Shown: positions 20,400 through 32,784, numbered from the stretch's first letter. The stretch is 64,000 nucleotides of DNA from Neocallimastix lanati (nom. inval.) (GCA_016946835.1 JACVTC010000135.1:293501-357500); one strand, 5' to 3'. Notes: generated from the sequence alone by a model not told the origin. A program made the numbers and translations.

Positions 20400-20997
20400 T
20401 AAACGTACCTATCTATACATGAACCTAAGATTTATTTTAATGTATTGTATTATTTTATTATGAATTAGTATTATACAGAATAAATAATATTATATAAAGT
20501 TTTTGCACATAATCTTAATATAACTTATTTTAATTCTTAATAAATAATTTATAATACTCTACCTAAATAAGTCTCTATTTTTAAATACTATAATTATATT
20601 GAAAATCATATTATTTATTAAGTATTAAACATTTTTTAAATAATTCTATATTACTTTTTAATAATATATCTTTTTACTTATACCATATAAAATTTAAATA
20701 GATTTTTTTAAAATAACAATATTATATAAGTAAAGTTTTTACTAAATAATAAAGTAATATTTTAATAATTAAGTTGATAAGTCTATTTTTATTAATGACT
20801 TTATTTTTTTTTGTAGGATGAGCACATGCTGATTATAATTATCAATTCCCTTATTTCAAGAAGAAAAAGTCAGGTAGATCCATAAATCTCTATATCTGAA
20901 ATTATCCATGAAAGTGAAAAAGAAATAAAAAGTTTGGATTATGATAGTATGAATGCCTTCAATATCTATGATTAAATTACAAACAGGTATGTGCGTA
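20400..20997 (+). repeat. Remnant of ankyrin-gene 3' end plus flank; unoccupied counterpart of 56.9-59.0 kb
   Basis: 20430-20472 encodes KIYFNVLYYFIMN then stop, the same ending as the ankyrin-like ORF at 58945-59166. The following 400 bp match the reverse complement of about 58563-58950, and 20842-20997 match the reverse complement of 56885-57019. A T-run plus GTAG before GATGAGCACATG resembles a 3' splice site leading into an exon remnant. The two parts are contiguous here but separated by 1.54 kb of insertions in the other copy. Confidence 0.75.
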
Positions 20998-21484
20998 ATT
21001 ATATTTTATTATTATAAAAATATAGAATTAATATAATTTTAAAATTATAAAAATATACTACTCAATTAATAATAATCAAAATATACTAGATAAATGCAAT
21101 CACAATATTGATATATTTATTTATTTATTTATTTATTTTTTTTTTTTTTTTTTTTTTTTGAATACTTATTAATTTTCAGAGTTTTCTACTATATATATAT
21201 AGCTTTTATAAAAAATTACACAAATATTTTTTAATATATTTTGATTAGTTAATATAATAACTTTTTATACACATATATTGAAATATATTTTATAATAGTA
21301 TTTCAGCCATTTAATTACAGATTTGACCAATTATCGTGCTAGTAGAAATTTTTGATTACCTTAAATTTATTTCTGGCTTAATCATATTGACTTCTTATGA
21401 AATATTTATTCTATTCTATTTGCCTTAAATAGAATTTTTTGTATAATATATTTTTTATAAATTTTATTATATTGGATAATAACA
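20998..21484. other. AT-rich spacer with long poly-T
   Basis: No gene. It has TTTA repeats then a T-run (about 21135-21159). It is the upstream region of the next gene. Confidence 0.5.
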
Positions 21485-22228
21485 ATGTATAAATATGCTC
21501 TTTTTATAATTTGTTTTATTGTTAAAATTATTAGTACTTTCGATTTAAATAATAAAATAATATATACTTATGAAAATATTACTAATTACGAAAATAAAGA
21601 AAAATTTATATATTTATATAAAAATTCTAAAATAATAACCAAAGATGATGTTTTAGGTATTTATGATGAATATTTTATTAGCTTTTACTGTAAAAATGAT
21701 ATTTGCGCATATTTAGATAATTATTATTCTAAACCTTTTATCGAAATACCGGATAAAAATGGGAATATTTCTTTATATATTATTAAAACATTTGAAAAAA
21801 ATGATACCGTCTCCAATTCATATTGTGATAATAATGTCTGTTTTTCATATAATTGTACTACAAACACACAATGTTTATATGGTAAATGTATGAATAATTT
21901 GTGTGTTTTTGATGAAAACGCTCCAGTAACACATTGTGACGATATATATACTCCACCGGGTATTTTTAAAAGACGAAGTTCTTATATGTACTGTGGTAAA
22001 GCAAGATACGATACATGCAAAAATGATAATGAATGTTCTTCAAAAAGATGTTATGAAGGAAAGTGCGATATGCAAGATCTAGGTCCTAGTGATTCCGAAG
22101 ACACGGTAAATACTGCAATTACTACTTATGCTTTTTTGTTAATTTTAGCTTTTTCAATATTTCTATGTTGTATCTGTTGTTTCTGTAATAATAATACTAA
22201 AAAAGCCAAAAAGGATACTTTGATATAA
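21485..22228 (+). CDS. Cys-rich type I membrane protein, family member 2
   Basis: An intact 247-residue protein. It has a signal peptide (MYKYALFIICFIVKIIST), an extracellular domain with FYCKNDICA, CTTNTQCLYGKCMNNLCVF, HCDDIYTPPGIF, YMYCGKARYDTCKNDNEC and SSKRC, then the family motif LGPSDSE. One membrane segment follows (about residues 207-233, Cys-rich) with a short basic cytoplasmic tail NNTKKAKKD. The start is the first ATG, followed by the signal peptide. It is the best-preserved member of the family seen at 2706, 23289, 40492 and 42381. Function is unknown; the Cys spacing suggests a disulfide-stabilised surface domain. Confidence 0.8.
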   Translation: MYKYALFIICFIVKIISTFDLNNKIIYTYENITNYENKEKFIYLYKNSKIITKDDVLGIYDEYFISFYCKNDICAYLDNYYSKPFIEIPDKNGNISLYIIKTFEKNDTVSNSYCDNNVCFSYNCTTNTQCLYGKCMNNLCVFDENAPVTHCDDIYTPPGIFKRRSSYMYCGKARYDTCKNDNECSSKRCYEGKCDMQDLGPSDSEDTVNTAITTYAFLLILAFSIFLCCICCFCNNNTKKAKKDTLI

Positions 22229-22689
22229 AATATATTTTATACTTAATGACTAATAGAAAATATAAAATTAAAAATAAAAATAATAAACATCAATTAAAGA
22301 TAAAATAAAATTAAATATATAAAAATTATATTAGCATTAATAATAATAATATTAATAATAATAATAGTAAATAATAAAATTTTGAAATCATGTAAAGAAT
22401 AAAAAATATCCCAAATTTTATCTTTTTTTTAAAAAAAAAATTGAATAGAATGATTATTTGAAATATAAACTAAATTATAATATCGAATAATTTAAAATAA
22501 TATAAAAATAAAATTTAAAATATTAGTATTTAAATTATTTAATTAGTTTAAAAATTTAAAAAATAAAAAAAAAGAAAAAAATAATAAAATAATAATAAAA
22601 GTGATGATTATAATAATAATAATAATAAAATAATAATAAAAGTGATGATTATAATAATAATAATAATAAAATAATAATAATAATAATAG
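22229..22689. other. AT-rich spacer with trinucleotide minisatellite
   Basis: No gene. AATAAAATAATAATAAAAGTGATGATTAT-type units are repeated about twice near 22585-22680, together with AAT runs. Confidence 0.5.
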
Positions 22690-23290
22690 TACAAATTATT
22701 AAGAAATAATAAGTATGTTCTCAAATTTATTTTTAGAAATATTATTATTCTTTTGAAATAATTATTAAATATAATCGTAAATCACAGTTTTTAAAAAAAT
22801 ATAATGAATAATGGGATAGCATAAAGTACTAAAATATTAATAAATGAATTAAATAAATAAATGAATATGAAATATGATTAAAATAAATAAATATATATTT
22901 ATAGTATGGATAAAATTAAGTATTAAATGTATTGATATGAAATAAATATAAATTATTAAAATAATTGTATTTTAATAAAATATCCATATTAAGTAAAATT
23001 TAAATATATTAAGTTAAAGATTAAATATATAATTGATATACATTTATAAATAAGAAATTTTATATAAGTAATATATATATATTAAATATAAAATAGTGGT
23101 TGGAAAAATAGTAATTAATTAACTGGTAGAAAATATATTAATATAAAAATTAAATTGAACAGTTATTAGATAGTAAAGATTTAATAATTAGAAACAATAT
23201 ATAGAATAATATAAAATTATTGAAATCTATAATTTTATTTTAATAAAAATATTAAATAAGACGCAAATAATATTAATATTAACAAATACT
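22690..23290 (-). repeat. Duplicated 3' flank of the Cys-rich gene family, inverted copy at 40740-41310
   Basis: The reverse complement matches 40740-41310 over about 570 bp with moderate divergence. A third copy in the same orientation is at 31850-32100. The duplication includes the coding fragment next to it (23289-23550 versus 40492-40640). Confidence 0.8.
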
Positions 23291-23844
23291 AGTATATAGG
23301 GTTATTACTTGTGCTACCTTCAAAATAAAAACGTAAAAAACGTAGTAGTGTACAACCGTCGTTACCATTTTTGGAAGAATATACATCGTTACCTTCACAT
23401 TGACATCCCCATGTTTTACTGCTATATATATACGAATTTTCCTTTATAATAAATTTAGGAGGTATGTAAATGTCATCGAAGTGATTTATCGGTTCCATTT
23501 CATTATATATATAATGCTTATTTACACATTTATTGGACAAGCAATCAGACTCAGCATCATACTTCATGCCTTGGCAATTATCATATTGTATTTCTTTGTC
23601 GCCGCAGGTATTCATCTGGAATATCAACAGTTTCTTCTTCTTAAGAGAAATCCGTTTTAACGCAAATATCATTTTTGCAATAGAGGCTAACATAATATTT
23701 GTTCTTAATTTTCAATATGACCACTTTTCTCATAGTGTATTGTGTATCGACAAATTGGAAATAAAGAATAATGAAAAGAAGTACTTTCAAAATATTTTGA
23801 ATTACAACATCTAGTAATCGTAAGAGATGTTTTATTGTTTGCAA
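23289..23844 (-). pseudogene. Cys-rich membrane protein pseudogene, member 3
   Basis: Two overlapping frames together give the family pattern. The upstream part has KIKNKYYVSLYCKNDICV (23641-23844); the downstream part has DCLSNKCVNKHYI, FDDIYIPPKF and SYIYSSKTWGCQCEGNDVYSS (23289-23693). A frameshift near 23640-23690 separates them. The C-terminal membrane segment is lost after NGNDGC, and no signal peptide is seen. It is part of the segment duplicated at 40.5 kb. Confidence 0.65.
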
Positions 23845-24780
23845 TAGGCTTATTTAACTATGTTTAAATTCATTTCTAATAATTCTTGCCACCTATTATT
23901 GGCAACTGTATTATATGGATATTTATATTTTATAATATTTATTATTCATATTGTACTAAAAATCATTTCATTTTATACTATAGTATAATGCTCATATATA
24001 TATGTAAATATATTTTAATTAACATATCTATATCCATGAAATTTTAGTTCTTTGGGAGTTAAAGTAACCATACATGTTTATTTGATAAATATATTTAACA
24101 GTGAATATTTATAGATATTGTATTTTAAATGAATGTATGACAAAATATACGCAATAAATTAATTTGAACATTAATTATTATAGATAACATAAAAAAAATA
24201 TAAACTAATAATAAATAAATTTTTGAAATAAATATTTTTTATTATTTCCTATTATATATTATATTTTTTTTTTACATTTATATTAGTTTTGTTATTTAAT
24301 TCAATAAATTCTGTTGCTGTTTTATTTATTTCTAAATAATTATTTATATACCTACAGACAAAATTTTCTTAGTCTCTACTTAATGATAAATACATTTTTG
24401 TTATAAATAATTACAATAATTGTGTTCTATTTCATAAAATTCAATTAACGCTTTTCATATAATTGAAAATAATATCTGAATCACAATTACTAAAATACTC
24501 CATTTATACCATATCCAATGTAAATAACAATATAAACATAATTTATTATGGGATCGTGCATTTCACAATGTGGCGTATATATTTTTTAAATAAAGCCATA
24601 CATTTTTAAGATATTCTATACAATCATAAACCAAAATATATATAATTATTATTTTAAAAAAAATAATAATATATTTTTTCAATTAAATATAATTAAATAA
24701 CTATTTCGAAAGTAATAATAATGTATTCTATTAAAAAGTAATTATAAAAAATTATTTTTATAATTGAATATTAATAAATG
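23845..24780. other. AT-rich stretch with dispersed repeat
   Basis: No intact gene. 24355-24540 matches the reverse complement of 46185-46365 (shared AAAGCGTTAATTGAATT and ATTGTAATTATTTATAAC), so it belongs to an older duplicated segment. Confidence 0.5.
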
Positions 24781-24965
24781 GGAGAGGTCCAAAACGCCAA
24801 TTTTTCACGTGATATATCAAATTTTGAGGCTTTTTAAATTAATAGTTATATGATACTATTTTGTTGTATTATTAATTTGTAATTTTTTTCTTAAAATTTA
24901 TTAAGTGAATAATTAAATAAATTATAATGGTTAGATAAAAATAAATATTTTTTTACAAAAAAAAA
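24780..24965 (+). repeat. CACGTGA repeat block, MULE terminal region copy a
   Basis: ACGCCAATTTTTCACGTGAT is followed by about 150 bp ending AATGGTTAGAT. The same block is at 28540-28690, 39470-39620 and 60245-60390. In copies a and b it lies 600-800 bp beyond the C-terminal end of a MULE transposase, which suggests that it is the element's end. Confidence 0.75.
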
Positions 24966-25055
24966 AATAAAATAAAATATTCAAACAATTAAAAGATTTA
25001 ATATTCAAACAATTAAAAGGTTTATTTTAAAAAAAAAATATTAATAAAATACTTT

Positions 25056-25180
25056 AACAATTATATAGATTTATTTATTTAAAAAAAACATTAATAAAAT
25101 ACTTTAAATATTTTATTAATTTTTTTTTTTTAAATATTTTATTAATTTTTTTTTTAAATAAATAAATCTATATAATTGTT
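25056..25180. repeat. Long AT hairpin
   Basis: AACAATTATATAGATTTATT with its following about 35 bp is repeated inverted, ending CTATATAATTGTT at 25180. This forms an imperfect fold-back of about 55 bp per arm. One arm recurs near 62980-63020. Confidence 0.75.
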
Positions 25181-25571
25181 AAACAATTATTAATAAAATT
25201 AATTATAAATATTAATAATAAAATAAAATATAAAAATATAAAAGTATATTATTGATATTAATAATAAAGTATAAAAATATAGGATTATTTATTTTAAAAA
25301 AAATATTAATAAAATATTTAAACAATTATTAATAAAATGAATTATAATAATAAAATTATAGAATATTTATTTAAACTACATAAATTTTATCAAGTATATA
25401 AACATTTTAACTTTTTAATAATTATAAAATTTTAATTAATAAATTTAATTATAAGTTTTTGTATGAAAGAATTTTAATGATTTTTTCTTTTGGAAATTCC
25501 TCTGTCATTTCATAATTATTTATTATTAAATAATATTTATAAAATATTATTTAAATTAGTTAAACATTCAA

Positions 25572-26952
25572 ACCACAATTTAGTAAGATCACTTCTATCA
25601 TATTTAATATTAATTAACTTGGCTTCTTTATTTTTGTATTTTTCAATTAAGATATTAATTTCATCAGTTTTTGTTTTTATTTTTTTTTTCATTCTTCAAA
25701 TTCCTTTTATTTTCATTTGTTAATCATAATATGATAAATGTTCCTGTTCTTTTAATTTATTTATTAATTCATAAAAATTTGGTTTCATTGGAAATAGTTT
25801 ATTTAAAGAATTATCGAGTGATTCTGAAGCAATATTGGTTATATGTTCAATATTATTATAATAATTCCAACTTTTCATATCGTAACCAATTAAATATGTT
25901 TCATAAAAATATTCTAAAAATTTTAAAAATTGACAAGAATTTTTTTCAATGGATTTAGTTTTAATTAATGAAAAAATATCCATTATGTATTCAGGGTTGA
26001 TAAATGGTAAGTTTGAAATTCCTTTGTAATAATTAAATATTTTTTCATCATCTTCACTTCATTACGGCACAATTCATTTTTTTTAATTTCTAATAAATTT
26101 TTATAATGCCAAATACAGTATTTAATATTTATATTAGGAAATATTTTTTTAACTGCTTTGGATATGCCTTTTTCAAAATCGCAATGTACATTTTTTGGTT
26201 CAGTTATAATATTATTATTAGAATTTTGTTTTAATTTATTGAATAACATTTTATATGTTTTTTGCTTTTTATTTCTTAATATTGCATAAGAAGTAGTATA
26301 AAAACTATTCAATTCTTTAACGTACGTTCTAGTAATAAACACTTGTTGACTAAATTTAGGTGCGATATAAAAAGTACCATCCACAAATATATCATTATTA
26401 TATTTCTTAAATAATTTTGCTTGAAAAAGGGATTGAAAAATTACTAAATCAGAATTTTTGAATATCATAAAATCTTCATTTCGTTCAGTTTTATAATATT
26501 CAGATTCATTAGGAATTTCATTAAAAGTTGTTACATTGGATGGTAGTTTTTTATTAATACTTCTTAATATTAGAGTTTTAACTGAAATATATTCTGGGAT
26601 ATATAAATCCCATTTCTTTAGAAATTTCATTATATAGTTTTTTTCGTTTTATATCAAAAGGATTTGAATGTTTTTTAATTTCATCTTTAATTTTATGTTT
26701 CATTACAGATAGGGATACACTATATTCGTTTCCAGGATGATTATGTAAACTCTCATATTTTAAGATTTCTTTCTCATTATTTAAAATAATAAAAGATTTA
26801 CATTTATTATTTTTTTTATATTCGGTACATTTATAAACTCTTGAATTATCTTTCCTTGAATGTGAAAAATTAAATTTATATTGTTTATTAATAATGATTT
26901 GTTCTTCTCCTTTATTAGACTCACTTATATAAATAGTTATGTTTTCTTCCAT
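25572..26952 (-). pseudogene. MULE transposase with FLYWCH/WRKY-type zinc finger, copy A (broken)
   Basis: The N-terminal ORF (26578-26952) has a zinc-finger region (KFNFSHSRKD, YKCTEYKKNNKC, ESLHNHPG) typical of FLYWCH/WRKY-GCM fingers in Mutator-like transposases. The next ORF (25983-26630) carries the catalytic MULE domain: NDIFVDGTFYIAPKFSQQ with Asp, VHCDFEKGISKA with the second Asp, IKYCIWHYKN, and a later acidic residue. The third (25720-25983) has ITNIASESLDNSLNKLF and LSYYD. Frameshifts separate the three, and in-frame stops follow in the tail to 25572. A CACGTGA terminal block lies downstream. Confidence 0.85.
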
Positions 26953-27361
26953 TTATAAATTTTAATATATAGTTTTTAATTATATCTTTTAAATTATTAT
27001 ATTAATTATCTAAATATTATTTTTTAATATTAATTCTGAACAATTAAATATTCAATTTTTTTTAAAAGATAAAAAGTATTTTAATTATTTCTTTTTCTTT
27101 TAATTTTTTTTAAAAAAAACAGATACATAAAGTATATATGAAAATATTTTAATTTTTATTATTTAAAAATAAATTATTTATGTAATGTATATAAAAAAAA
27201 TTTAATTATTTATTTATTCTAAATTAATATTAATTATTTTTTTTAATATATACTAATAAAGAATTTATGAATTAATTAATTATTTTATTTATATTATAAT
27301 CTAATTAAATTATTAACTTTTAAGTCTTTTTAAAACAACAAATATATATAGCATTTTTTAA
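26953..27361. other. AT-rich upstream region of MULE copy A
   Basis: No gene is seen. The matching terminal inverted repeat of the MULE was not found here, so the element is probably truncated on this side. Confidence 0.4.
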
Positions 27362-27715
27362 CATATAAAGTAGAACTGGGCTTTCTACTGGTTGTTATGT
27401 GGCGGACTTAATAATCATCTGGTATCTATTCTTTATCTGATTTTCCCGAAAGGGTTTGGAGAAAGGGTAAAGGGGTTATAATGGCACAATTTCAGGTAAG
27501 TATTAATTCCGCTCCTACCATTATTGGATTGCCACGTATTTAATTTCTATATTTGATCACCCATGGCATCCTAGTGTAGTTGTATAGCCTATACTGTGAG
27601 GGTTACGAGTTCAATTTCTATAGGATAACACGGATGTTATTTGGCAAGACATGTCTACTGGAGCTACCTCTGCTTAGGAATTTGGAGCGCCGACGTCGTA
27701 CTGATATAGTATAAG
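27362..27715. mobile_element. GC-richer island with tRNA-like stretch, possible SINE
   Basis: About 350 bp with clearly higher G+C than the surroundings and no ORF. 27568-27626 has a tRNA-like outline: ATCCTA paired with TAGGAT at the ends, an A-box-like TAGTGTAGTTG, ACTGTGAGG around the anticodon and a B-box-like AGTTCAATTTC. It is shorter than a tRNA and lacks a good T stem. It shares TTTTCC.GAA..AGGTTT and CAGGTAAGTA with the SINE at 57020-57626 (minus strand). Its right end (GCCGACGTCGTACTGA) resembles 47911-47930. Confidence 0.4.
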
Positions 27716-28494
27716 ATATATATACCAAAGTATATATGTTCTTTACAAGCCCATATATATAATATGGGATAGACATGTGAATTCATATGTGTAAAAAACC
27801 TATTTATATATCTCTACAAAACGGTTGCTGTAATATATAAATAGTAATTGAAATGTGAACAACAAATTTTAATTTTTGAAATTTCAATTTACAGCCATAA
27901 TTTAAGTCTTATAAAAATATTATTTTGTAATTTTTATTATTATTTAATATTTTATTTATAAATTATATATAAAATAAAAGATTTAATTCTATTATTAAGA
28001 TGTTATAATAACAACTAAAGTTTTAGTTATAATATAAAAAATTAATATTTTAAATAATATTAATTTAAATATAAATTTATAAAATAAAATTTTTTAATAA
28101 TAAAATATAAAAATATTATATTGATATTAATAATAAAATATAAAAATATAAAAATATAAAAATATAATATTAGTAGAAAAATATAAAAATATAATATCAA
28201 TAATAAAATATAAAATATAAAAATATAATATAAATATTAATAATAAAATATAAAAAATAAGGTTATAAGGAAAATAATTATTTATCATTTTCCTTATAAC
28301 ATGATTGTCAAAAAAAAAAAAATTATATAAAAATATTTTATTTTTTATTGACCTTTTTAATTTTTATTTATTTATTTATTTACTTATTTATTTATACATT
28401 TATTTCTTTTTTACTTAAAATTATATTAAATTTTATGGCGTAATAATATAAATTTTAAAAGCCACAAATAAATAGATGGCTTATTAAAATTTCA
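27716..28494. other. AT-rich stretch with short tandem repeats
   Basis: No gene. Approximate repeats of AATAAAATATAAAAATATAA lie at 28110-28255, and a small inverted pair of AAGGAAAATAATTATT/CATTTTCCTTAT type at 28260-28300. Confidence 0.5.
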
Positions 28495-28700
28495 AAAAAA
28501 AAATTGGCGAAATGGACTACATTCGGGGAAGTTGCATTACGCCAATTTTCACGTGATATATAAAAAATGTGGCTTTATCTATTATGCGCTACATAATATT
28601 ACTTTATTGTATTATTTTGTTACTTCAATTTTTAAATTAATTATTAAGTGAATAATTAAATAAATAATATAATGGTTAGATTTTATGAGTTTAATTCTTT
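28495..28700 (+). repeat. CACGTGA repeat block, MULE terminal region copy b
   Basis: TTGGCGAAATGGACTACATT leads into ACGCCAATTTTCACGTGATA and the common 150-bp block ending ATAATGGTTAGATTTTAT. It lies 460-620 bp beyond the C-terminal end of MULE copy B, as copy a does for copy A. TTGGCGAAATG matches the ends of the 2.49-kb element at 60425-62912. Confidence 0.75.
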
Positions 28701-29158
28701 TATTTAAATGTTATTAAAAATATAAATTTTATTAATAATAATTCTTTTATTTAAATATTATTAATAAAAAAAACACATAAAAATATAAATGTTATTAATA
28801 ATAATTCTTTTACTTAAATGTTATTAAAAATATAAAACTAATAATAATATTTTTTTTTTTAAATTTTATTAATAAAAAAATTATATAAAATTACAAATTT
28901 TATTAAAAATATAAATTTTATTAATAATAATTCTTTTTTTTAAAAATTATTAAACGAAATAATAATTATAATGATAAAACTATAAATTATACATTATATT
29001 TGAATATTTATTGAAACTGTATAAATTTAATATGCTTTATAAATTAAATTATTGAATGACAGAATTCTTATTATTTCATTTGGTCATTCCTCATTTCTTA
29101 ATTATTTATTATAAAGTAATATTTATATTATATTATTTAAATCAGTTAAACAATTAAA

Positions 29159-30200
29159 CTACAAATTAATAATATTATTTCTATCACATTTAGCATCAAT
29201 TAACTTGGCTTCAATACTTTTGAAGCGTTCAATTAAGACACTGATTTCATTAGCTTTATTTATTGCTCTTTTTATTATTTTCCAAATTCCTCTTATTTTT
29301 CTTTGATAATCATAATATGATAAATGTTCAAGTTCATTTAATTTATCTATTAATTCATAAAAAGATGGTTTCGTTGGAAATAAATTATTTAAATAATTAT
29401 TGAGTGATTCTGAGGCATTGTTTGTTTTATGTTCTATATTATTACAATAATTCCAAATTTTCATATCATAATCAATTAAATATGTTTTATAAAAATATTC
29501 TAAAAATTTTAAAAATTGACAATAATTAATTTTAATGGATTTAATTTTAATTATAACATAAATATCAAATATATATTCAGGATTTATAAATGGTAAATTT
29601 GAAATAGCTTTATAATAAATAAGTATATTATTATTATTTTTTATTTCATTATAGCATAATTTATTTTTTTTAATTTCTAGTGATTTTTTATAATGCCAAA
29701 TGCAATATTTAATATTTGTATTAGGAAATATTGTTTTTGCTGCTTTAGATATGCTCCTTTCAAAATCACAATGCAAATTTTTTGGTTCAATTCTAATATT
29801 ATTGTTACATGTATTAGCATTTTTTTTCAATTTTTCAAATAATATTTTATATGTTTCTTGTTCTTTATTTTTAATATTGCAAAAGAAGTAGTGTAAAAAC
29901 TATCTAATTCTTTAGCGTAAGTTCTTGTAATAAATACTTGATAACTAAATTTAGGGGCAATAAAAAATGTACCATCAACAAATATATCATCATTATATTC
30001 CCTAAATAATTTTGCTTGAAAAGGGGATTGAAAAATTATTAAATTAGAATTTTTGAATATCATAAAATTTTCACCTCGCTTTGTTTTATAATATTCAGAT
30101 TCACTTGGAATTTCAGCAAATGTTGTTACATTGGATGGTAGTTTTTTATTTAAATTTCTTGATATTTGGGATTTAATAGAATTATATTCTGGGCATATAA
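29159..30200 (-). pseudogene. MULE transposase, copy B (N-terminus missing, frameshifted)
   Basis: The upstream ORF (29827-30063, open further to about 30200) has DIFVDGTFFIAPKFSYQV and FITRTYAKELDSFYTTS. The downstream ORF (29159-29830) has LHCDFERSISKAAKTIFP, IKYCIWHYKKSLEIKKN, NASESLNNYLNNLFPTKP and LSYYDYQRKIRGIWK. The two overlap by 4 nt in different frames. The zinc-finger N-terminus is missing; coding similarity to copy A ends near 30200. Confidence 0.85.
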
Positions 30201-31000
30201 AAATAATAAATTTACTTTAAACATCTATGTTAACTATTGCTTTTCGAGGAATTTATAATATAATATTAATTTTTTTAAAACCGGAATTTTATTATGCGTT
30301 TGAATAAAATTAATAATAAAAATGAGTCTATTAAAACTTTCATCATTATTATCATTTTCAGTTATGGTAATAATTTCTATTGCATTATCGTTTAATATTA
30401 ATTGTAAAAAAATCAAAAAAGTTCAAAGATCATATTCCAATGATAATATTAATTCAAAAATTTTCGACGACATAAGGGTTTAAGGATCCTATCTACAATG
30501 AAAACCGATAACATTTGGAATCTAGCCCTATCAAGATATAAAAAAAATTGAAATAATAAAAATTTTAAATCAGAATCTGAGAAATATTAATCTACACATA
30601 TTACTAACAATGGTTTACTATTAAAGTTAATAATATTTTAATAATAACATTACTTTATTTTTAGTGTTATTTATTAAATAGAATAAAGTAACATTTATAA
30701 ATAAGAGTTCATTTTTTCAATTATATTATTATATATAATTAGAGTTTTAGAGTTTAAATAGAACAAATAAATTATAGGGTGAAATAAATTGGAAATAAAT
30801 ATACATATATATTAATAAGTGTATATAAAAAAAGATAATTTTTATATACTATCTCTAAATAAAGAAATAAAGAAAAAAGCAAATATTAATATTTATACAA
30901 CATAATAATTACATTAAATATATAATAGTTTAAATATTTATTTTATAAGTAGATATATTTATTTCGAGATATATTACTATAGAAAGTTAAAATTTTATTA
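30201..31000. other. Gene-free region
   Basis: AT-rich. A weak open frame on the minus strand (30234-30416) with a TTG start has no recognisable motif and may be a remnant of an ankyrin-type gene. No other features are seen. Confidence 0.35.
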
Positions 31001-31009
31001 TTAACCTAA

Positions 31010-31500
31010 TGTCAATGGTTAATTAAATAATGGAAGAGGTTGTTGATTTTTTAATTGGAAATTAGAATAGAAATATTCATTTTATTTACTAATCTTTGAA
31101 CGAATGGAATAACTAGAATACGACCACTAAATTGTGTTATCTAAGTTTGGAAAAGTCAATTTATCATTCTTATTGATAATAATTAATATATCTACATATA
31201 CTGTTTGAATATTCTTATTCAAAATTGTTTTTTTTATTATATCTAACATTAGAAATTTGACGAAGGGAGAGTTTCATTTTTTTAATTAAAACTATTAAAA
31301 ATAGTATTATCAGCAAATAAATCTTAAAAACTCTTATTTCTTTTTCAATAAATACACAATGTTTATCACAGTTATCTAAAATATCATTAATAAATAAATT
31401 AAATAAAATAAGAGAAAAAAGGATACCCTTGACGTACTCTACTATAAATATCAAAGTTGTTTGAAACACTTATTAAAAAAGAAAAAAAAATAATAAAAAT
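31010..31500 (-). pseudogene. LINE-type reverse transcriptase remnant, copy 1
   Basis: The minus-strand ORF 31215-31469 contains VEYVKGILFSLILFNLFIND, which fits the non-LTR RT signature (..QG..LSP.LFN..IND). VFIEK and a hydrophobic stretch follow, then ISNVRYNKKNN. The next 200 bp share text with the degenerate plus-strand copy at 41470-41900 (AATTGGAAATTAGAATAGAA, ATATCTAACATTA). The catalytic DD box is not seen. Confidence 0.5.
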
Positions 31501-32289
31501 AAATTTAAATAAAAATTATGTAAAATACATATTTTTATAGATTTGCTCTAGAAAATAAATATAAGTTAGAAAAAAATTAAAACTTTTATCACAAATACAT
31601 AAATAATACAATATATTGCTAAAATATGAAAAATAAGTACTGAAAAATAAGCCTTTTTAATCTCCAATAAAGCAATGTATTTAAATTTATTATTTAAGAT
31701 AAGAGATATAAATAAAATAAAACAGTAAACATGAAATATAAATAAAAAAAAATAAAAATAAAATAAATGTAAATGTAAAATACAGATAAAATTAATTAAA
31801 CAAAAATGCATCTAAAATAATAAAAATTAAACTTATTAATTTAATAATATAGATTAACAAAATATTCATATAAAGTAAAATTTAAATATATAAATATTAA
31901 ATATATAAAGGAAATATATATAAATAAGAAATTGTGTATAAGCTGTACATATGAAATATAAAACAATAGTTAAAAAAATAGTATATATTTAACTAGTATG
32001 AAATACAATTTTAAAATGAGATTTAATAAATGTTTAATAATAAAGATTTAATAAATAGAAATATTAATAATATTAAATAATATAATATAATTAATATCTA
32101 TATTATTTATTATAAAAAAATAAATAAATAAATTAAAATAAAATTAATTATATCATTAATTTATTTTCTTTATAACACAAACTATTTAATTTTTGTTTGT
32201 TTGTTTGTTTGTTTGTTTTTTCTTTCTTAAGCTTTTTTTTTTCTTTTTTAACCTTCTTTTTTTTCTTCTTGACTTTATTTTTTTCCCAT
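31501..32289. other. AT-rich region with third copy of the Cys-rich-gene flank repeat
   Basis: 31850-32100 matches 22975-23220 in the same orientation (TAAATAAGAAATT.TATATAAG and AAAGATTTAATAA.TAGAAA). TTTG repeats lie at 32195-32216. Short hydrophobic ORFs here look spurious. Confidence 0.5.
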
Positions 32290-32299
32290 AAATAATAGT

Positions 32300-32784
32300 A
32301 ATTTTTTTCTTTTCCCTTTTAAGTATAAAAATAATTTGGAATTATTCAATTTTCTTGCGAATTTCCAAAGAGTACAGTTTTCAATTTTTTGTTCAGGATT
32401 AAAATTATTTTTAAACAAAATTTTTAATATATCACGGCGATTAAAAGTAAGACTATATCTCTAAAAGTTTTCCATAAATTTTTTTTCCTTATAATTTAAA
32501 AAACATTTTAATAAAGAAATTTTTCCTTTCTTATCTAATCGCCTAAATAATTTTTCAAATTCATTTTTATTTTCAATATTCATTTTAGCACTAATACCAA
32601 CGAAATATTTAATAATATCCTCGTTAGAATCATTTTTAGTTAAGGAATAATGTAATATAGAAAATATTCAACCATAAATTATTTTATCTTCTATATTAGA
32701 ATCTCTGTCAACAAATAATTTGACCATATTTAAATCATTAGAATCTACAGCAAGCTTTATTGGAGATTCGCTATGCAATTTAAA
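32300..32784 (-). pseudogene. Ankyrin-like gene, 3' part behind in-frame stops
   Basis: Continues the frame of 32785-33834 after TGA. It reads LHSESPIKLAVDSNDLNMVK, YSLTKNDSNEDIIKYFVG, NEFEKLFRRLDKKGKISLLK and FNRRDILKILFKNNFNP, with another TGA and a TAG between, and a Lys-rich end. No frameshift is needed, only nonsense codons. Confidence 0.65.

Noticed and set aside
31566-31811. Hydrophobic ORF rich in Phe/Ile/Tyr
   Set aside because: It is low-complexity AT DNA read in one frame, with no motif or homologous copy seen.
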